A stretch of DNA of 7,885 nt, from positions 1 through 7,885 of the forward strand of contig JAJZFK010000442.1 in the NCBI GenBank assembly GCA_021805405.1, written 5' to 3'. The stretch is from a bacterium (GTDB lineage: Bacteria > Armatimonadota > Chthonomonadetes > Chthonomonadales > Chthonomonadaceae). The stretch's first letter is position 1; every line of letters begins with the position of its first letter. This document shows positions 1-7,263 of this stretch, piece after piece. The notes below the pieces were generated by a model. The model did not search any database, was not told the origin of the DNA, and saw only the letters and a program-made list of their open reading frames with translations. The position numbers and the translations under genes were made by a program.

Positions 1-66
1 GTCGGCGGGATATCTCCCAACTGTACCGCTGTATTCCCGTAGGTTCGTGGGAAAGAAAGCAGCCAT
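1..66 (-). CDS. Possible start of a further operon gene, cut by the left window edge
   Basis: An ATG at 66-64 opens a frame that stays open for 22 codons to the window edge; its product begins MAAFFPTNLREYSG. It starts 11 nt after the stop codon of the Wzy-like gene, matching the tight spacing of the rest of the operon. There is no recognisable Shine-Dalgarno sequence: the bases just upstream are A/T-rich. The visible residues match no family I know, so no function is offered. It may be the next biosynthetic gene (a glycosyltransferase or modifying enzyme would be usual here), or a chance open frame, since 22 codons is weak evidence. Confidence 0.35.
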   Translation of the reverse strand, partial: MAAFFPTNLREYSGTVGRYPAD

Positions 67-77
67 TGATTATAATT

Positions 78-1391
78 CTACCCGGCATAGCTTATCGCTG
101 CAGTCACAGCCTCCTCCTGCTCGTCAAAATCCTTGGCTGTACGATAAACATAGCCCTGAGCGTACCATATCTCATGGAATGCAAAGCAGCGAATACCGGC
201 TATCATGATGAACATGTTTAATGCCGCTGCAAGAAAATCGGGACTGCGGTCATCTCTGTTGCGCATCAGGCTCTTATAGTGCAATCCTAGAATAGTTACG
301 ATGAGTAAGGTACCAAGAATCCCGGTTTCAACCAGAAAACCAATGTAGGTATTAGTGGCGTTAACGCCCTCTTTCCTAATGGGCTCACTATCGGCCTTAA
401 AGCTGCCAATTCCCAGCAGCCAGTTATCCGGGAAGTTCTTTTTAAGCATGATGAGGTCACTGTTTCGCCCGCTGTCACCTGCCGAAATAACGTCAGGCTT
501 CTGCAAAACATTTATTCCTGCGAAGGTCGTGAGCTCGTAAGCGTAGTACGCAATCTTGGAGAAGCCTTTAAAGAGCATTATGGTGCTGTCTAATAGCGGA
601 GGCGAAATGACCAGCATGGTGACAACAAACGCCGTCATACCTGCAAGCACTCTGCCCCATCTCTTGATGTTGATTCTACCGCCCTTAAGCCACCATCTAA
701 ACATGTAGAAAGTAATAATTGAAACGCCGCCAAACACGGAAAACGTCATGAACTGCAGGGCCCAAACCATAAACACATACTTTTTACCAAGTTTGAAGTG
801 CAGAACAAAAGGAAAGAGCATGGTCACGAAAATTGACCACGTGGCGGGTTCCTGCGCCAGCCCTTTTGCGCGAGGAAATCCAAACGAATAGAATATTCCG
901 TGTATCGGCAACCCACCTACCCAAAGGAAGATCTGCAGGAATGTCATCCAGAAACATAGCGATACGACAAATTTCAGCACGTCCTCCGACAACACTTCAC
1001 GGCGGCGACTGAAAATCGAAAACACCAGCCCCGTCAGTACAAACCTGAGCGAGTATAGCAGAGAATAGGCATCGCCCCTCACTGTGCTTGTCATCCCCAG
1101 TATGGCGAAGAGTACGAACAGAAAGCCAAGGATAAGCAACCAGTTTAAACGAAGTCTCTTGTAATTTGCGGCAACGAGCAACATCGACACAAACTCAACG
1201 GGCTGTACCGAGGCGACACGAAATGGAATATCGGAAAATGGCAGTACTACAAAATACGCCATCTCCAGCGAAAACTTGCCTGCACGGTGCTGTTTGTAAA
1301 GGAAAAAGCCGGCAACAATAATCGCTAGCATCTCGATGGATACCGGATGCAGATGACGCGCGCGTACAAAGTTATAGGGATTGTTAAACAA
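78..1391 (-). CDS. wzy: Wzy-like O-antigen/polysaccharide polymerase (integral membrane protein)
   Basis: A 437-residue, very hydrophobic protein with about 10-11 predicted inner-membrane helices (roughly residues 17-33, 42-60, 82-100, 110-128, 137-160, 184-200, 205-231, 247-267, 348-372, 385-405) and one large loop at about 270-345, probably periplasmic. Three features fit the O-antigen polymerase/ligase superfamily: GLAQEPATW (177-185), resembling the conserved S/QEP segment; GRNSD followed by LLGIGSF (308-331); and NTYIGFLVETGILG (347-360). Wzy proteins link lipid-carried repeat units into chains on the periplasmic face. The flippase and glycosyltransferases nearby support polymerase over the ligase WaaL, but sequence alone cannot exclude ligase. 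The start at 1391 is TTG with a TAG stop two codons upstream. An AGGA lies 13 nt before it and overlaps the stop of the preceding gene. The first in-frame ATG is at 1331 (residue 21), just inside helix 1, and is an alternative start. Confidence 0.85.
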   Translation of the reverse strand: MFNNPYNFVRARHLHPVSIEMLAIIVAGFFLYKQHRAGKFSLEMAYFVVLPFSDIPFRVASVQPVEFVSMLLVAANYKRLRLNWLLILGFLFVLFAILGMTSTVRGDAYSLLYSLRFVLTGLVFSIFSRRREVLSEDVLKFVVSLCFWMTFLQIFLWVGGLPIHGIFYSFGFPRAKGLAQEPATWSIFVTMLFPFVLHFKLGKKYVFMVWALQFMTFSVFGGVSIITFYMFRWWLKGGRINIKRWGRVLAGMTAFVVTMLVISPPLLDSTIMLFKGFSKIAYYAYELTTFAGINVLQKPDVISAGDSGRNSDLIMLKKNFPDNWLLGIGSFKADSEPIRKEGVNATNTYIGFLVETGILGTLLIVTILGLHYKSLMRNRDDRSPDFLAAALNMFIMIAGIRCFAFHEIWYAQGYVYRTAKDFDEQEEAVTAAISYAG

Positions 1392-1406
1392 CTGCTATGC
1401 TAGTTC

Positions 1407-2429
1407 CTAACCACCAGGATCAGTTATTTCTCTACCAATCTGACGCCGCTTTACATTAAGCCGCTTTCGTGCCAATTCAAATGTGCACCTGGGAGTCAAG
1501 GCAATGGCTAGTGCTGCAATTTTGTAACGCAGGTCTTTATCTTGTGCATGGCGTATCGTGGCATTGTATACTTGCATATTAAATATGTTATCGGCACGGC
1601 GAGCAGCCAAGAACCGTAAGGTACCGTATCCTGTCGACCGTCTAAAGGAATCTGCACATGCCGTACATATGTCATCAGGAAAAGTAGATCTTAACCTCTC
1701 AATCATCGCGTCCCAACCCTTATACACACCGTAAGTATCGCCGCTCCATGTAAATACGCTCGCACCGCCAACCCTGTTGTATACCGAAGGCGTCGCGAGT
1801 ATAAGCACTTCGCTGTTACAAAGCGACTCTAATATTGTACCGACATGGGCAAAATATGTGCCAATATATTTTGCTTGATCAACCGCTTGCCATTTGGCCC
1901 TGTTTATTATGCAACCGCCAATAAACCCGACGGCCCAGGCATCTCCCTGCATAAATTCCTTGATGGGTACTACGCGGTCTTCGCTTACAGACACCATGCT
2001 TTCTCGTATCACCATGGTGAAATCCTCGTCCACATAGGAATAGTTACTGAAGACAAATTCCGGCGCCGAGGTTTGTTGCGTTAGTACTGTGATCACTCGT
2101 TCTATAGCGCCTGGAATAATTCTGTCATCCTCACCTAACAGCCACGCATATTTGCAAGTACAGAGGTTTACTGCATTCAAAATATTACCGTCTATTCCCA
2201 AATTGGTCTCATTGCGATGCCAGAAAACAAATGGATACTCATTACGAAGTTCGTTAACTACAGTTGCATTTGTGTCATCAGTGGAGTCATCTGCCAGGAA
2301 TATCGGGACCTGGTAGGATCCTGCCGCGCGAATAATTGATCGTATGGCATTCCGTAGTTGCTGCGGACGTTTGTACGTAGGAATACACACTCCTAATAGT
2401 ATTTGCTCCATGGTGGCGTTGCTGCCCAT
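1407..2429 (-). CDS. Family 2 glycosyltransferase, WbaV/RfbV (abequosyltransferase)-like
   Basis: About 340 residues, GT-A fold. It transfers a sugar from a nucleotide donor to the growing lipid-linked repeat unit at the cytoplasmic face. Numbered from the ATG at 2429, it shows CIPTYKR (15-21), a nucleotide-binding acidic DDSTDDT segment starting near 47, NLGIDGN (76-82), the metal-binding GEDD (99-102), and YIGTYFAH (188-195). The last three elements recall Salmonella WbaV/RfbV. No membrane segment is evident. The start is uncertain. A GTG at 2438 is also in frame but sits only 3 nt from the AAAGG at 2442-2446; the ATG at 2429 lies 12 nt from it. The ATG at 2411 has no ribosome binding site but best matches the N-terminal length of the related transferase at 3101-4120. 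The gene ends 15 nt before the polymerase start. Donor and acceptor cannot be read from the sequence. Confidence 0.88.
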   Translation of the reverse strand: MGSNATMEQILLGVCIPTYKRPQQLRNAIRSIIRAAGSYQVPIFLADDSTDDTNATVVNELRNEYPFVFWHRNETNLGIDGNILNAVNLCTCKYAWLLGEDDRIIPGAIERVITVLTQQTSAPEFVFSNYSYVDEDFTMVIRESMVSVSEDRVVPIKEFMQGDAWAVGFIGGCIINRAKWQAVDQAKYIGTYFAHVGTILESLCNSEVLILATPSVYNRVGGASVFTWSGDTYGVYKGWDAMIERLRSTFPDDICTACADSFRRSTGYGTLRFLAARRADNIFNMQVYNATIRHAQDKDLRYKIAALAIALTPRCTFELARKRLNVKRRQIGREITDPGG

Positions 2430-2522
2430 TGAAAACACAAACCTTTCTGTACAGCTAAGTAAATGCAGAAGAGGTACCCTACCGACGAGCCCTTTAAATT
2501 TCTTGCTTCACCACCATAAAAA
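2430..2522 (-). other. 93-nt intergenic gap, the only real spacing inside the operon
   Basis: Non-coding sequence between the acyltransferase stop and the start chosen for the second glycosyltransferase. On the minus strand it begins with a T-run and contains an A/T-rich stretch (AATTTAAAGG) and, near its end, AAAGG that may serve as the ribosome binding site of the next gene. I see no convincing -35/-10 pair, no stem-loop followed by a U-run, and no inverted repeat beyond the 6-bp GGTACC palindrome. A short frame encoding only seven residues (MVVKQEI) starts here and is not credible as a gene. Confidence 0.5.
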
Positions 2523-3104
2523 CTAAGGACACCAGGTGCGCACGACGCGCGCTGGGGAGCCAACAGCTATTGAATAGGGTGGAATACTGCGCGTGACCAC
2601 GCTGTTAGCTCCCACGATGGAGTGGTGACCGATGGTGACGCCCTTCAATACTACTCCTCGCTCGCCAATCCACACATTATCCTCAATTGTAACTCGCTGA
2701 ACTTCCAGCGGCTGGTTAAGCGCTGACACCTCACCATCGTTATACCCATGGTCATGGTCGGTAATATAAACTGAACTCGCCAGTACCACATTGCGGCCGA
2801 TAACCATATCTGTCGCTGCTCCAATGTGAACGTTTGGTTCTATGGAGGTTCCATCGCCGATGGTAAGGCTACCAAGTTCCCGGTGAACTGGCGGGCCAAT
2901 AACATCCAACCGTGCACCCGCATAGATAACTGTAGATTTACCCAAACTAATCCTGTGGGGATTTGTCATCTGCTCAACTTTACCAAGTCGTGCTCTATCA
3001 CCGCATGAAGCCAGAAACGGGCGGTACACAAGCGTCCAAAAACGAAGGCGTACCAACCTCAACTTGCTAACCTGCCGATATGTAGAGTTGGTTAATTGGC
3101 TCAC
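2523..3104 (-). CDS. Left-handed beta-helix (hexapeptide) O-acyltransferase, WbbJ/LacA-like
   Basis: 193 residues, a usual length for the WbbJ/maltose-galactoside acetyltransferase group, which works as cytoplasmic trimers and moves an acetyl group from acetyl-CoA to a sugar hydroxyl. Hexapeptide repeats are visible from about residue 81 (IGDGTSIEPNVHIG), through VIGRNVVLASSVYI, to IEDNVWIGERGVVLKGVTIG (140-159) and IVGANSVV (163-170). They are followed by the typical closing segment SIPPYSIAVGSPARVV (173-188). TDHDHGY (115-121) supplies the likely catalytic histidine (H117 or H119). It starts with GTG in a GTGA overlap with the stop of the upstream glycosyltransferase, and a GGGAG 9 nt upstream supports that start. 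Its likely role is O-acetylation of a repeat-unit sugar. N-acetylation of an amino sugar is possible, but no aminotransferase is seen in this window. Confidence 0.9.
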   Translation of the reverse strand: MSQLTNSTYRQVSKLRLVRLRFWTLVYRPFLASCGDRARLGKVEQMTNPHRISLGKSTVIYAGARLDVIGPPVHRELGSLTIGDGTSIEPNVHIGAATDMVIGRNVVLASSVYITDHDHGYNDGEVSALNQPLEVQRVTIEDNVWIGERGVVLKGVTIGHHSIVGANSVVTRSIPPYSIAVGSPARVVRTWCP

Positions 3105-4120
3105 GGCGATTTGCTCCCACTATTGTTATTTCCTCGTATCGTCCGTCGTACTCGCGCCAAAGGAGCTACAAACCTGCTGGGCGTCATTAACAGAGGCAAC
3201 ACAACTGCCCAGAAAAATGGGTCTCCGGCATATAATCGCTGTAACCGCCGACGGCCGTCTGCAAAATCTGGTCTAAGCCGCCCCACAGTACCGTGTGCCT
3301 TGAAACTACACGTGAACGGAAACAGAAAATTACGGAGATGACTTCTCATAACGGTAGCAACAGCTGCACCTGTATACCCCTGCTGCCGCGCATACTCCAA
3401 CAGCGAAGCAAAATCGGTTCCAAATGTTTGGTAAAAGACGTACCCACCGGTATTATTAGCTCGTACAGCGATTAGGGGCTGAGATACCGTGCGTATACCT
3501 CCTGCCTCTTTGATGGCATCAATAAAGATATGTGCGTGAAGAAATTGTGTTCCCACAAACCGTGAGTAATCAGTTTGGGCATAACTTTTGGTAGGCACTA
3601 CCAGTATCGACAGGAACGTAAGCATGGTACCTAGATGAATGAGTGCACTATCGTGCCCGATTATACTCTCGTTTGAGTTATTCAGAAACGAAGGTGTTAC
3701 CTCGTCCGGTGTAACCTCAAAACTCCTGGCATTAACGCATACTACCGGTGTATCTTTAAACTCTGTGAGCATCTGAATGAGTGATTTTAGCGATCCTGGA
3801 AGTAGAATATCATCATCTGAAAGAACCCACGCCCATCTTCCTTTCGCTTTGCGAAGCGCAGTATAGATATTCCCGTCTGGCCCAAGATTCGAATCCTGTA
3901 AATGTGTTGTAAATATAAGATCAGGATGTTCATTCAGAAAGGCAGACAAAACAGCTTGCGTATCGTCTGTAGAGGCGTTATCACATATTACTATCTCTAC
4001 AACATCCCAAAACTTGCCATCTTCTATCTGAAACACAATAGCGTCAAGAGCCTCTTTTAGTAAACGGGATCGGTTGTAGGTTGGAATACACAGGCTAATT
4101 ATTGGAGACTGCTCAACCAT
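3101..4120 (-). CDS. Family 2 glycosyltransferase, WbaV/RfbV (abequosyltransferase)-like
   Basis: 339 residues with a GT-A fold. Key segments are SLCIPTYNR (9-17), IVICDNASTDDT (43-54), NLGPDGN (78-84), the metal-binding SDDD (101-104), and FVGTQFLHAH (188-197). This is the same order of motifs as in the other transferase of the operon (1407-2429), and it recalls Salmonella WbaV/RfbV, which adds the 3,6-dideoxyhexose abequose. The C-terminal third is basic and carries a hydrophobic patch (WAVVLPLLM), which may help membrane association. The ATG start is well supported: AAGGA lies 8 nt upstream, and the gene overlaps the end of the flippase gene by 8 nt. Its stop overlaps the acyltransferase start (GTGA). 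It presumably adds one sugar of the lipid-linked repeat unit; the exact sugar is unknown. Confidence 0.9.
   Translation of the reverse strand: MVEQSPIISLCIPTYNRSRLLKEALDAIVFQIEDGKFWDVVEIVICDNASTDDTQAVLSAFLNEHPDLIFTTHLQDSNLGPDGNIYTALRKAKGRWAWVLSDDDILLPGSLKSLIQMLTEFKDTPVVCVNARSFEVTPDEVTPSFLNNSNESIIGHDSALIHLGTMLTFLSILVVPTKSYAQTDYSRFVGTQFLHAHIFIDAIKEAGGIRTVSQPLIAVRANNTGGYVFYQTFGTDFASLLEYARQQGYTGAAVATVMRSHLRNFLFPFTCSFKAHGTVGRLRPDFADGRRRLQRLYAGDPFFWAVVLPLLMTPSRFVAPLARVRRTIRGNNNSGSKSP
3114..3118 (-). promoter_or_regulatory. Ribosome binding site GGGAG for the acyltransferase gene
   Basis: GGGAG lies 9 nt before the GTG at 3104, within the end of the upstream glycosyltransferase gene. It supports the non-ATG start and the GTGA overlap. 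Confidence 0.55.
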
Positions 4121-5528
4121 TAGCTAAGTCCTTCGTTGAACATAGGTCCTTTAGTGGTATATCGTGGTCGTTATGCCAGTTACGCCTTAGTCTGGAAAAC
4201 AGCCGAAGTCCATACAGAGTACTGATTGAATTGATGGCGAAATAACCGGTCATTATTCCCAGTGAGCCAAATCGATGAGCTACTGTTAAGGTGCAGGACG
4301 TAACCGCTACACCGTTAATTACCGATAGCCATAGAAATGGCTCTTGCTTGTGTGCTCGCAAGTAAATTGCGGCTGCAAAAAGCGGCTGGTTTACAAGCGT
4401 TGTTAAGACTAAAAACAGGAGCGGTGCAGGTGAAAGCACTCGCGATGCTAGGTTAATGTGTGCTGCTGCCAGGAGAAGGGCACCAGTGTAAACCACAGCA
4501 CCTAAAAGCGCTAATGCCAGAGTTGAATAGAGCATGCTCGGGAAAAAGATGCGATCAAGCTCCTTCCAGTTTCGGAGCGCAACGAGACTGCCAAACGGTG
4601 CAGACTTGGTGGAAACCCACGCGAGGGCAATTGCAGATATCGCTGACATAACAGTGAGGCTGAGCCCCATGCGTCCAGCAGAAATTGGGCCACGCTCTGC
4701 AAATAATATAGGCGTAAATGTGCTAAACACCAGGTAACCGCTTCCCCAGCTCATAGCGATTTTCCATTGCAGCGGCCAAACCTCTTTTCGCCACCCAATC
4801 GCACCATTCGCATGGGTGATTGGCGTACGAAGTAGATCGAGAAGCATCACCTTGTACTTCTTCCAAATCCAGGCCATTCCGTAAAAAAGGCTAACCGTAT
4901 TGGTAATTGGGGCCGTGTAAAGATGCCAGTGAGCTGCCAGAGCCAGCCAAAACAGCACAGAACCTAATAGCGAATAGCGCAGTTGCAAGCCCGCAATTTG
5001 TCGTACAAAACCACAACCTTCAATGAGCGCCAACATGGGCGTAATCGCCAACCATCCACCAGTCATTATCACGATCCAGCACCAGGGCAGCCGCCAGTTT
5101 ATACCAGCATTCAGGTTTGTATGGGCCGCAAAAAATGAGTAGCCCCCTGGCAGAAGTAGTAAGACTAGAAGTATGCCACACACCGTATACCAAATGAGAC
5201 TGCTGCGTAATAATGATGCCAGCCGCGCCTTGTGAATGACGTTTCCCTGCAGAGTTCCATCCGCCTGCAAACTAAGGTGTGCTCGCTCATGACTTGCGAA
5301 TTGCAGAATTACCGAAGAAAGCCCTAACTCAAAAAAGACCTGAAGCCCCACAACACTGCTAAACGTGAAGTAGTATCCTTGCTCGGCACGAGACAAAAAG
5401 TGAGCGAGGAGGAACAGTGACACCAGGCCAGAAATGGCAAACCAACCGCGGCCCAGAAGCGTGTTCCTAACTGCAGGGTCTATCCCTAAGCGATGCAGCA
5501 ACGACTTAACTTTTCCAACAAAGTTCAT
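4113..5528 (-). CDS. wzx: Wzx-like O-antigen flippase (MOP superfamily membrane protein)
   Basis: 471 residues from the ATG at 5528, with about 10-12 membrane helices (for example 30-45, 55-76, 111-127, 148-168, 185-203, 257-277, 290-305, 331-355, 366-390, 398-415, 424-441). It fits the Wzx/RfbX-type transporters that flip undecaprenyl-diphosphate-linked repeat units across the inner membrane. The middle segment (251-330), with WPLQWKIAMSWGSGY, the GPISAGRMGLS loop, WVSTKSAPFG and ELDRIFF, is one I recognise from divergent O-antigen export proteins. It starts with a short basic cytoplasmic stretch before the first helix. A GTG at 5540 would add four residues, but it lies within the likely ribosome binding site GGTGG. 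The ATG forms an ATGA overlap with the stop of the transketolase C-subunit gene, so I prefer it. The 3' end overlaps the next glycosyltransferase by 8 nt. Confidence 0.88.
   Translation of the reverse strand: MNFVGKVKSLLHRLGIDPAVRNTLLGRGWFAISGLVSLFLLAHFLSRAEQGYYFTFSSVVGLQVFFELGLSSVILQFASHERAHLSLQADGTLQGNVIHKARLASLLRSSLIWYTVCGILLVLLLLPGGYSFFAAHTNLNAGINWRLPWCWIVIMTGGWLAITPMLALIEGCGFVRQIAGLQLRYSLLGSVLFWLALAAHWHLYTAPITNTVSLFYGMAWIWKKYKVMLLDLLRTPITHANGAIGWRKEVWPLQWKIAMSWGSGYLVFSTFTPILFAERGPISAGRMGLSLTVMSAISAIALAWVSTKSAPFGSLVALRNWKELDRIFFPSMLYSTLALALLGAVVYTGALLLAAAHINLASRVLSPAPLLFLVLTTLVNQPLFAAAIYLRAHKQEPFLWLSVINGVAVTSCTLTVAHRFGSLGIMTGYFAINSISTLYGLRLFSRLRRNWHNDHDIPLKDLCSTKDLANG
4129..4133 (-). promoter_or_regulatory. 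Ribosome binding site AAGGA for the glycosyltransferase at 3101-4120
   Basis: AAGGA lies 8 nt before the ATG at 4120, within the end of the flippase gene. It is the best-placed ribosome binding site in the window and fixes that start. Confidence 0.6.
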
Positions 5529-6442
5529 GTTTGGAGCCACCGAGTAATACGCGATGCGATAGTCTCCGGCGATAGCCCCTGCATGGCGCGCAACTCTTCC
5601 TGACTACCAGCAACGCTTACCGGTTCCCTGCGAAGCCGGAATGGAAGCAGCCTGGACTTCAGGCCGCCAAATGCTATTCGCTCGGCTACCACGGTAGCGA
5701 GGCCACCCTCGGCATGCTCTTCCACCGTTGCTATGTACCGCGCATCAGCTCCAGCAATCTGTAGCGACTTGTCACTGAATGGTTGTACGGTTGGTATAGA
5801 GACTACAGCCGCCGAGATACCTCCAGCCTGCAGCAAATCCCCGGCACTAAGAGCGGTCACCAGCATTCCACCGGTGCTGAGAATGACGACATCTGTGCCA
5901 GTACGAATGGTCAGGGGTTCGCCAACGTGAAAATCCGGCCGATCCTGGTGAACTGCCGGCTCACCTGCCTTCCCTAGCCGAATGTAGCACGGGCCTGCCA
6001 ATCGCGCAGCAGCTTCGGTTACGCATTCTGCTTCCCACGGGTCACCAGGTGCAAACACCGTCATGTTAGGCAATACTCGGGTTACGGCCAGGTCTTCCAC
6101 ACCGTGATGGGTGTATCCTTGCGTTCCATATGCAAGTCCGCCACCCACAGCAACAACTTTCACAGGCAGGTTATGGTAACACACGTCGTTCCGTATCTGT
6201 TCAAGGCAACGCATAACTGGGAAATTGGCTATGGAATAGGTGTAGACAATCTTGCCGCTATGCGCGAGACCAGCAGCCATTGTTGTCATGTTCTGTTCGG
6301 CAACACCCGCATTAATATACCGCGCAGGAAACTGATCGCGAAACACCTCTAGCACCGAATAACCAAGATCGCCGCAGATAAGCCATATCCGGTCATCTTC
6401 ATGCGCCAACCGGCATAGAGTCTCAATAAACCGCGTTCTCAT
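5525..6442 (-). CDS. Transketolase, C-terminal subunit (ThDP-activating Glu and C-domain)
   Basis: 305 residues, equal to the pyrimidine-binding plus C-terminal domains of a transketolase. The pyrimidine-binding domain (1-165) has DLGYS (25-29), the ThDP-activating glutamate in NAGVAEQNM (E49), YTHHGVEDLA (110-119, H112 matching yeast H481) and YIRLGK (R155, matching yeast R528). The C-domain follows (about 180-305). By hand alignment, yeast D382 and S386 match D25 and S29, and R359 probably matches R4. Yeast H469 and D477 fall on G100 and Q108. It should pair with the N-terminal subunit encoded just upstream to form a cytoplasmic ThDP enzyme that transfers a two-carbon ketol unit. The start is ATG in an ATGA overlap with that gene, with GGAA just upstream. 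Placement in a glycan operon suggests a role in making a special sugar rather than in central pentose metabolism; the substrate is unknown. Confidence 0.9.
   Translation of the reverse strand: MRTRFIETLCRLAHEDDRIWLICGDLGYSVLEVFRDQFPARYINAGVAEQNMTTMAAGLAHSGKIVYTYSIANFPVMRCLEQIRNDVCYHNLPVKVVAVGGGLAYGTQGYTHHGVEDLAVTRVLPNMTVFAPGDPWEAECVTEAAARLAGPCYIRLGKAGEPAVHQDRPDFHVGEPLTIRTGTDVVILSTGGMLVTALSAGDLLQAGGISAAVVSIPTVQPFSDKSLQIAGADARYIATVEEHAEGGLATVVAERIAFGGLKSRLLPFRLRREPVSVAGSQEELRAMQGLSPETIASRITRWLQT
5537..5541 (-). promoter_or_regulatory. Likely ribosome binding site GGTGG for the flippase gene
   Basis: GGTGG lies 8 nt before the ATG at 5528 and contains the competing GTG at 5540. Together with the ATGA overlap at 5525-5528, this favours the ATG as the true flippase start. 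Confidence 0.45.
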
Positions 6443-7263
6443 GAGTTCCGTTCCAGTTCTTCAAGTGCCTGCATTAGGAGTGCGGCATTTGGCGAGCGAT
6501 AGTGCCACGCCAGCTCATTCTCCATAAACGATACGCCTTTACCCTTCACGGTGTGTGCCAACAATACAGAGGGCTTGCCGGCAACAAAAGGAATGTCAAC
6601 TAACGTAGATTGCAAGGCACCATGGTCATGCCCATCTACTTCATGAACCGCCCAGCCAAATGCCTCCCACTTTGCTCGCAATGGCTCTAGAGGCATCACT
6701 TCCTCAACGCTGCCAAAACTCTGAATTTTGTTATAGTCTACAATCGCGACCAGGTTGTCTAGCTTATGGTGCGGCGCAAAAAGAATAGGCTCCCAATTAG
6801 ATCCCTCGTCCAGCTCGCCGTCGCTCAAAATTACGAAGACGCGCCAAGGTGCTCCATCGCTCTTGGCGGCTAGCGCCATGCCTGTTCCAAAGGAAAGACC
6901 GTGCCCCAGAGAGCCAGTGGAAACCTCTACCCCGGGTACATGATGGCTTATATGCCCTGTGAAACGTGACCCCAATTTACAGTAGCTTTCCAGGTCTCGC
7001 ACGGGGAAGAAACCAGCTTCGGCAAGTGCTGCGTAGAGAATTGCGGCTCCGTGCCCCTTCGAAAGAATGAGACGATCACGGTTGGGCCAATTGGGCTCTT
7101 TTGGGCGAACATTTAACACACCACCATAAAGCACGGCAAGAATGTCCGCCATGCTAAGACACGTTCCAATATGCGAGGCATTAACTGCATGCACCATGCG
7201 CAGCGCGTGCGCCCTAAGCGCAGCAGCCTTAGCGTACATCGCTGTAGCGTTGCTGGTTGTCAC
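6439..7263 (-). CDS. Transketolase, N-terminal subunit (ThDP pyrophosphate-binding)
   Basis: 274 residues matching the first domain of transketolase, which binds the pyrophosphate of ThDP and a divalent metal. Visible motifs are ASHIG (H31), RDRLILSKGHGAAILYAAL (63-80, H71), FTGHI (H104), STGSLGHG (115-122), the metal/ThDP motif LSDGELDEGSNWE (146-158) with DYNK (N178) about 28 residues later, and KGKGVSFMEN (240-249) followed by WHYRSP (H255). The histidines correspond to yeast transketolase H30, H69, H103 and H263. The usual GDG reads SDG here, a variant I recall in transketolases of sugar clusters. The GTG start is favoured because GGAG lies 7 nt upstream; an ATG at 7239 (residue 9) is the alternative. 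The gene overlaps the upstream epimerase gene by 35 nt (11 nt with the later start). It needs the C-terminal subunit encoded next, as it lacks the activating glutamate. Confidence 0.91.
   Translation of the reverse strand: MTTSNATAMYAKAAALRAHALRMVHAVNASHIGTCLSMADILAVLYGGVLNVRPKEPNWPNRDRLILSKGHGAAILYAALAEAGFFPVRDLESYCKLGSRFTGHISHHVPGVEVSTGSLGHGLSFGTGMALAAKSDGAPWRVFVILSDGELDEGSNWEPILFAPHHKLDNLVAIVDYNKIQSFGSVEEVMPLEPLRAKWEAFGWAVHEVDGHDHGALQSTLVDIPFVAGKPSVLLAHTVKGKGVSFMENELAWHYRSPNAALLMQALEELERNS

Noticed and set aside
69..74. Perfect TATAAT on the minus strand between the polymerase stop and the next possible start
   Set aside because: At 17-nt spacing the -35 position reads CGATAA, far from TTGACA, and transcription would begin inside or at the next start codon. 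In such A/T-rich sequence it is probably chance.
355..540. Short open frames on the plus strand throughout the window (for example 355-540, 1845-2084, 2089-2316, 3096-3341, 4460-4651, 6104-6352)
   Set aside because: All lie antisense to well-supported genes with clear family motifs, have no recognisable domains, and have compositions expected from reading the opposite strand.
2473..2478. GGTACC palindrome in the intergenic gap
   Set aside because: The symmetry does not extend beyond 6 bp and no T-run follows, so it is not a terminator or a clear operator.
4511..4702. Minus-strand open frame inside the flippase gene
   Set aside because: It is in another frame of a clear membrane transporter and has no family features of its own.
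5525..7263. Split enzyme as a pyruvate dehydrogenase E1 alpha/beta pair or DXP synthase
   Set aside because: The histidine set (H31, H71, H104, H255), the KGKGVSFMEN segment and the THHGVED segment are of transketolase type. DXP synthase is normally a single chain of about 620 residues, and no E2/E3 genes are nearby.
5525..7263. Frameshift or premature stop splitting one transketolase gene into two
   Set aside because: Each half has its own start codon and complete domain borders. Separate N and C subunits are a known arrangement, and the ATGA junction is typical of coupled genes.
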